From: Isoetes taiwanensis
Lineage: Eukaryota; Streptophyta; Lycopodiopsida; Isoetales; Isoetaceae
DNA length: 64,000 bases
Direction: 5' to 3'
Assembly (NCBI GenBank): GCA_021234155.1
Contig: JAJEKV010000002.1
Location: 12,202,725 to 12,266,724, forward strand
Shown: piece by piece, positions 58,843 to 64,000 of the stretch
Layout: each line of letters starts with the position of its first letter
How positions within the stretch are numbered: position 1 is the stretch's first letter
Notes under the pieces: model-generated
The model's database searches: none
What the model was told of the DNA's origin: nothing
Seen by the model: the letters and a program-made list of their open reading frames with translations, nothing else
Made by a program: the position numbers and the translations under genes

Positions 58843-59723
58843 AGGAATAAATAAATTAATTGTTTTTCCAATAATATTTCATTTCTTGAGATAGATATCA
58901 CACAACGCCAAAACCTAGATATGACAAAAATCGCATTACATGTATTTCAAGATGTGAATAAATACAAATAAAAATAATTTTTATTAGAATTTCGGAAGGA
59001 CAATCTGTACATAAATAATTTTACCGATACAAGTTGGAAAACATATAACTTCCAATTTCTCAAGCTTAGGTCGTCAATTTCATGCTCTTTCAATCCCTCG
59101 CCGCGACCGATCCAACAAGGCAATGACTTCCATGTTATTGACCCCAACTTCCAACCTTGGGTGAGTCAAGCCCGGCAGCTAAAAAATTTAACATATTGCT
59201 CGCCCTTGACCGGCTTGGTCGCAAAATATTGTAGCACAACATCCCATAGGTGCTATCACCCTTTCAGTGTTTGATGCCAATTGGGAATGGTTCCCAACAT
59301 GCATAATGCACGGATGGATGTAATAGACAAACTCGCACCTTTTGGTTTGAAAGTTACTGGCGAAGGCGATTATCTCCCCATTGCGAATCTTGAGATATAT
59401 CGTAACAATGTAGAGAATCCTTCAATCTTTCCTGTCCCCAGCGTGCATAAAGGCCCAGAAAAATCATCTACTTCCCACAAAAATAAGAACCCTCAAGCTT
59501 ATCTTCTTCACATTTATCCTCATCTACCGGGCTTATCTTTGCCATGATTGGTGAAGGGGCACATAAACACATGAATCTGTTGGCACTTTTTGCGGAGGCG
59601 GCTGGAATTCTTCTTCCGTTGGTAGATTAGCCTCATCTTGAGCAAATCGAGGACTCCAGCCTCTCATAGGCTTCTTTAAGCTTTATAGCATTGCCTTTAT
59701 AATTAGACACTTCAAACATCTCT

Positions 59724-60019
59724 TTGTCCAAATCCTCTTCAAAATCTAGGCCTAAGTTTACCCATTTGACCAAGGTAACGATAAGCTCGTCTTCCCTAGC
59801 ACACATTAACAAAGGCGGGTTCCTCGATTATATCCTTAGCAATAGGTATTCTTTGCCTTCCACTAAAATTAGCGTTATGTCGGACAACTTCTTTTCATCC
59901 TCATCCCCATCCTCCTCATCACCTTCGAGAATCATCTCCCTCCTGCGGTTCACCCAAGGCCGGTCGTGTCCGCTAAAACTCCTACATTCTTGCTCTTCTT
60001 CTTGTAGATCTATCTCCAT
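59724..60019 (-). pseudogene. Acidic gene-like remnant
   Basis: Minus strand from 60019: MEIDLQEEEQECRSF, then a Glu/Asp-rich LEGDEEDGDEDEKKLS and a stop at 59828. After a frame change the reading continues as REDELIVTLVKWVNLGLDFE and YKGNAIKLKEAYERLES down to about 59660. This looks like one coding region with a shift. Family unknown. Confidence 0.35.
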
Positions 60020-60079
60020 TTCTCGTCATAGTCGGCATCATCACACAAAATAACTGACCCCCTTCTTGGCTTAAAGATT

Positions 60080-60448
60080 TCATTGTTTCCCTGTTTGCAA
60101 ATGGGCGTCTAGAGCTGGTTTGGAATCCGGCGAGACCAAGCGGTCCCGGGTGAAAGCTAAGGCAACCTCGCGATAGCATCCAAGCTCGCTTCTTGTTTGC
60201 CATGATGTCCAACTCCTTGCAATAGAGCGGATAAATCGCAATCCCGAAGCCAACTTCCTCGTTATCATGAGGGGCGGATGCATACCATTCCGAACTTCAC
60301 ATAACAATCCATGGCGAAGCAAGCCACGAAAAACAAGATGTTTAGGCGAAAACAAGATGTCTTGGTAAAATCCACTTTTGAACTCAAGTAGCCGTTGTCG
60401 ATTATAAAAGGGGACACAACCGTTGTTGGGGAGATTTGTCCAGTACAT
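60080..60448 (-). CDS. Hypothetical 122-residue ORF preceded by telomere-like repeats
   Basis: Minus-strand ATG at 60448 opens MYWTNLPNNGCVPFYNRQRL and runs to a stop at 60080. The region reads protein-like (LEFKSGFYQDILFSPKHLVF) but has no motif I know. Four CCCTAA-type repeats (plus 60451-60475) lie directly before the ATG, a feature seen in some plant 5' leaders. It may be the N-terminal part of the broken acidic remnant to its left. Confidence 0.35.
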   Translation of the reverse strand: MYWTNLPNNGCVPFYNRQRLLEFKSGFYQDILFSPKHLVFRGLLRHGLLCEVRNGMHPPLMITRKLASGLRFIRSIARSWTSWQTRSELGCYREVALAFTRDRLVSPDSKPALDAHLQTGKQ

Positions 60449-60450
60449 TC

Positions 60451-60475
60451 TAGGGTTAGGGTTAGGGTTAGGGTT
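60451..60475. repeat. Short (TTAGGG)4-like tract
   Basis: TAGGGTTAGGG repeated four times on the + strand. It is too short for an interstitial telomere array, and it abuts the start codon of the minus-strand ORF. Confidence 0.8.
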
Positions 60476-60544
60476 GGATCACCCCATAACGAGGAAGACT
60501 ACTATATGCAACAAAAAGCACAATGCTTGTCGGCGTCGTGTGAT

Positions 60545-61600
60545 CCTCAATTGTAACATTAAAAAAAAAAAATACAAAGTCTTGAAGTTAGGCTAAGAAA
60601 GAAATGGACTAAGAGATTCGACTTTATAAAGCCATTACATTAAAAAATTATTATATGAAAAAAACAAAAGGCACTTCACGCCTTTTTTTCGTCTTTCTTC
60701 TTGTTGTATTCACCATAAAATTTGACCATAGTACTGGGGATCCCTTATGCGTAATCTTTAGGCGATGTGTCCTTGGCATGACAACACCGCCTTGGCATGT
60801 ATTGCTGCCAGGCTGCGGAGTCTTCGAACAGACCACACCAACGCGCCTGAAGCCATTTGAAGAGCATTTAAGGCGGTTAGAATTCTCGTGAATCGGTATG
60901 ATGTATCGCACCACACTCTTGCGCAATCTCTTTCCACGAGCCCGGCAAATGGGACGCTGGAATGACCATCTCGATTAACTCTTCGATACTTCTTAATCTC
61001 GCTGCTTTTAATGCCCGCTTCGTCTTCCGCTTCGCCACTACCCTCACCCACCCCCCATTTTGGAGTCGTTGTTTCGGCCGACTCTTTTTCCTCACAGAAA
61101 CTCCACCCTTCCCAAGATTTGCGGTGGTCTCTTAACGGCTTCCGCCTACGTCTCTCTCATTTTCTGGTCGCCTTCCCCTTTCGGGCGTTGGGCCTCCTCC
61201 TTTGATTTGAAGGTTCCCGGCCAGCATCCACGGGAGGAGGGAGGGGAGCAAGAAGAGCAAGAAGAGGCGGCTGCCCAATAATTAATCGGCATCATATTAC
61301 GCCGCCATGGGTCTCTCACATTCCATCCTCCGCCTCCGGCAACGTAGTGCACCTCCCTTTACTTACTGCCGAGCCGCTTCTCCCCCCGGGCTCGGCATGC
61401 TGATTTCTTTTCGGTCTTCTCGTTAGTATGGTCGGAGGAGAATCTCTATCGTAGACTTCGATTCGGGATGAAGAAGGCGGACTAACGTAATCACCTGGCC
61501 TTACACCACACGGATGGGTCCTTGCAGCTTTGCTTAGTTCTGGCCATGGCTTCTCAAATGATGGCGCTTTATACTCTTTAACACCGACAAAAATAGACAA
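60545..61600 (-). pseudogene. Gene-like minus-strand remnants, family unknown
   Basis: Minus-strand frames run MSIFVGVKEYKAPSFEKPW (from 61600), then a Pro/Arg/Ser-rich stretch. From 61051 comes GSGEAEDEAGIKSSEIKKYR, and an overlapping frame from 61095 reads RLRSIEELIEMVIPASHLPG and SWKEIAQECGAIHH. The switching between frames and the lack of stops in each piece suggest one broken coding region. I see no family motif. Confidence 0.3.
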
Positions 61601-61750
61601 CCGGCAAGAGATAAATAGTAAAAAATGCAGTTAAAGTAAAATATGATGGTAACGCTTTTAAATAATTGTAATGGAACCCTAAAAATATCGGACAAAATAC
61701 GGAACCCTAAAAACATCGGGCAAAAACACATAAAAACCGAGATTCAAAGC

Positions 61751-62340
61751 GCTAGGCGATAGACAATTTCTTGTTGATCGCGAACTCACTAAACTTTACA
61801 TTTCCCTCTTGCCCGTAACCAACCCTAATGCCATCAATAAAATAATGGAAGTCGCCAACAATCTCCTCTGTCTCCATTAGCACTCTTAGCTCGATAATGG
61901 CCATTCGCTCCATGGTGGTTGTATAAATGACTTCCTCCCTCTCCATACTCGAATATCCACCGCGACGAAAGTGTCATTTATGGTCCTCAAACGGCTCCCA
62001 AAAAGTTGTGCGCACTCTCTTTTTTACGTTTCCTTCGTTCTAGTTGACAATTAACGTATAAATATTGTTTTGGAAGAAAGTATCCGAACTTAAAGGAGGA
62101 CTTAACTACGGAGCTTCTGTTAGTTGACCGGATGATTCGTGGAATCCGGAACATCCCAGTCGGAACAAAAAATAAGCCATCCACAAAATCGGCGGGGGGA
62201 GAAAGCATATATATGTCTTGAGCTTTTCGAACTTCTGCGCCATCTGAATATGTTAGCAAATACCTCAAAGCGGTGTGAAGATTTTGAAACTCATCCTCAC
62301 GCCTCTTTTTCCCGACATTCCCACCTCGTCGACCATGCAT
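61751..62340 (-). pseudogene. Broken coding region, family unknown
   Basis: Minus-strand ATG at 62340: an Arg/Lys-rich start, then LHTALRYLLTYSDGAEVRKA, QDIYMLSPPADFVDGLFFVP and RIPRIIRSTNRSSVVKSS, to a stop at 61987. A second frame (61946-61752) reads MERMAIIELRVLMETEEIVG and VKFSEFAINKKLS. The two pieces read as one protein with a shift between them. I do not recognise it. Confidence 0.4.
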
Positions 62341-62661
62341 TTCTTCATTGCAATTGCATTGTTCTCATTAGTCCGTGGCTTACAAAGTTCACTTAAAGGG
62401 GCAATTCAACCGCCTCAAAGCTCGGTTTCCCGACCTTTACGCTATAATCATGTCCAGTAAAACCCGATGCCTATACCCCGCAAGGTCACGGCATCCATAC
62501 CTTGGAAAAGCACAAATTCCGATGTCTATGTGATACACACAAGTACACTACTAATACTTTCGCCCCGAATGACATCCACGACGCACCGATAAACATAAAC
62601 CTCGCACAATAAAGTTGTTTGTAAACACGCGTGTCAACGAAAAGAAATGAAAAGATAAGGA

Positions 62662-62729
62662 GATCACACGACGGCAAAACTATCTCACGCCAGCTAAGTA
62701 GGCGGACAGCCTAGCTTCGTCGTGTGATC
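62662..62729. repeat. CACACGACG hairpin (12-bp stem, 44-nt loop)
   Basis: GATCACACGACG (62662-62673) and CGTCGTGTGATC (62718-62729) are exact inverted complements. This is the cleanest instance of the motif that recurs from 55.3 to 62.7 kb. Confidence 0.85.
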
Positions 62730-62880
62730 CGATTAAGGTGGTTACCATTTAAGCGGGCAATTTTGGGAATCTATTTTTGGTGGAGATTAGCTCTTTGGCC
62801 ATATCGGGGGGGTATATGCATGTCGTATTGTTATACTTTCCACTTTCTGGGCGCTAGAATTCAACTTGAACTCTTTTATC

Positions 62881-63600
62881 CTACCTATCCAATGTGTCCC
62901 AAGACGCCTCGACCTTTTTGTCGCTAACTCTATGTCCCTCGTTGATGGCGAAGATACTCACCCACGAACCTATTGAGACAAAACCTCCCACTTCTTGACC
63001 TTTGGAGTTACGTAAATGGGGCAAGAACACGTAAAATTGGCGAGACATGGATTGGCGGATGAGGAGTGAAGGAGAGAGGATGCAATCGTAGAGGCCCCGG
63101 TGTGACAAGACGTAAGTTTGGCGCCAAAATTTGACAAGGGAGTTGGTGGCAGCCGGCAAAGAGGGCGGTCAAAGTCACCATTATTTTGGGCGGCGGTTTA
63201 CGACTCCTAAAAATACGCCATTAAAATGGTTGCAATAAAAAGCCTGCATTATCCCCTATGAAAATACGCCATGTGGATGCCAAGTAAGCACGCTCATCCT
63301 TCTACCCGCCAATAATACCGACTTTAAAAACAAAGCAAACCCGATTGGTCCCGGCGAATCGACGCGGAAATCTTTAGCCCAAGATAAGGGCCATTTTCGG
63401 ACCCCAAATCGCCCCTAATGAGAGCAAGTTTGGTAGCGAAAAAAATATAACGATGTAGGCGTAAGAGTTGAGGGTCATTAGGTCCTTGAAAGGCATTGAA
63501 CGAGGATCTAACAAAATGTTCATGGTGCCGAGAAGATCTGACCGCCGATTATTTTCAAGAGGCAATGGTTCTCTTCTTATATAGAAGAGAACCATCATTC
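62881..63600 (-). pseudogene. Minus-strand gene-like remnants with a TATA box
   Basis: A TATA-like tctatataagaag on the minus strand (plus near 63575-63590) precedes short frames. One (63598-63374) reads DPRSMPFKDLMTLNSYAYIV, and another (63159-62881) reads LVKFWRQTYVLSHRGLYDCI, QFYVFLPHLRNSKGQEVGGF and VSIGSWVSIFAINEGHRVSD. They resemble coding sequence broken by stops. Family unknown. Confidence 0.3.
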
Positions 63601-64000
63601 TAGGAAAGGGATGCCGTTTGACGCTAGCTCGCTTTTGGATCCAAGCTTTTTTGGCACAAGCTCGCTATAGCGCCAGTTTCTTTGGCCTTTTCTCCCATAA
63701 AACCTTGTGTCTTCTAAGAGCATTCCTCATGTTTTGGAAACTACCGAAAATACCTGAATAGTCAAAGATGATGATATATTTTGAGTTCCCCCCTCCATCA
63801 CAAAGTACCAACATGTATGTACTACTACTCTTGAACATAACACAATCTAGTCAATCTTGTAGTCTAGGTACTTTTTGCATACAATTTTACTTGCACAGAA
63901 CCGGCATACGTAAAAGTTTTTAATTTTTTTATGTAGGCCCTAACATGGCTTTTGTTCCTCATTTTCCTCCCGAATCTTGTTGTTGTACCTGAGTTCCCCA
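63601..64000. other. AT-rich end of window, nothing recognised
   Basis: No open frame, terminal repeat or RNA gene that I can support. Confidence 0.6.

Larger units (their letters stand above)
58897..60544. mobile_element. Possible TIR element with ATCACACRACGCC ends
   Basis: ATCACACAACGCC (58897-58909) and GGCGTCGTGTGAT (60532-60544) are inverted complements with one mismatch over 13 bp, 1648 bp apart. Between them lie minus-strand gene-like frames. I found no convincing target duplication, and the same motif makes short hairpins nearby, so a transposon is only one reading. Confidence 0.35.

Noticed and set aside
60451-60475. Interstitial telomere or chromosome end
   Set aside because: Only four hexamers, with ordinary sequence on both sides.

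Overview
The window is nuclear DNA of a land plant, most likely a flowering plant. The evidence is a multi-exon gene with GT-AG introns, plant-type protein families (GPC acyltransferase, CUL1, SPINDLY-like TPR, FtsH-like), a plant LINE with a zf-RVT tail, and plant Helitron, PIF/Harbinger and hAT elements. I cannot name the species. The stretch is repeat-rich and gene-poor. One host gene looks intact: a glycerophosphocholine acyltransferase (11,034-13,206, + strand, 8 exons, 417 codons before the stop), whose exons I could join by eye without a frame break.

Layout. 0.47-2.06 kb: a ~160-bp tandem repeat split by a 661-bp TIR element. 2.05-4.35 kb: short GC-rich repeats, then a GC-rich block without recognisable genes. 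4,354-8,577: a Helitron holding a decayed SPINDLY-like TPR fragment. 10.8-13.7 kb: the acyltransferase gene. 14.4-15.75 kb: an intron-containing CUL1 pseudogene. 17.6-21.9 kb: a dead LINE. 22,435-25,256: two neighbouring PIF/Harbinger-type elements, the second carrying an intact 230-codon ORF. 26.0-27.7 kb: two copies of a tRNA-headed (SINE-like) repeat on either side of a 10-bp-periodic repeat, which recurs at 31.3-32.1 kb. 27,743: another Helitron end. 30,390-31,014: a third Harbinger-type element. 32,459-33,355: a hAT-type element with perfect 8-bp target duplications. 34.1-34.8 kb: FtsH-like C-terminal exons. 34,830-41,351 and 41,986-48,288: two minus-strand Helitrons of the same family as the first.

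50-63.6 kb is different: less AT-rich and full of short, broken, gene-like reading frames. It has ~540-bp direct repeats flanking a small acidic-protein gene, at least four minus-strand units each with a TATA box and a MAS- start (all or nearly all decayed), and repeated inverted CACACGACG motifs. I recognise no family there.

The most unusual signal is the decamer array at 26.5 and 31.4 kb. Its best-preserved part is a nearly unbroken run of alternating TTC/GAA pentamers spaced exactly as in heat-shock elements. No pathway or operon links the genes; the window is mainly a record of transposition and gene-fragment decay.
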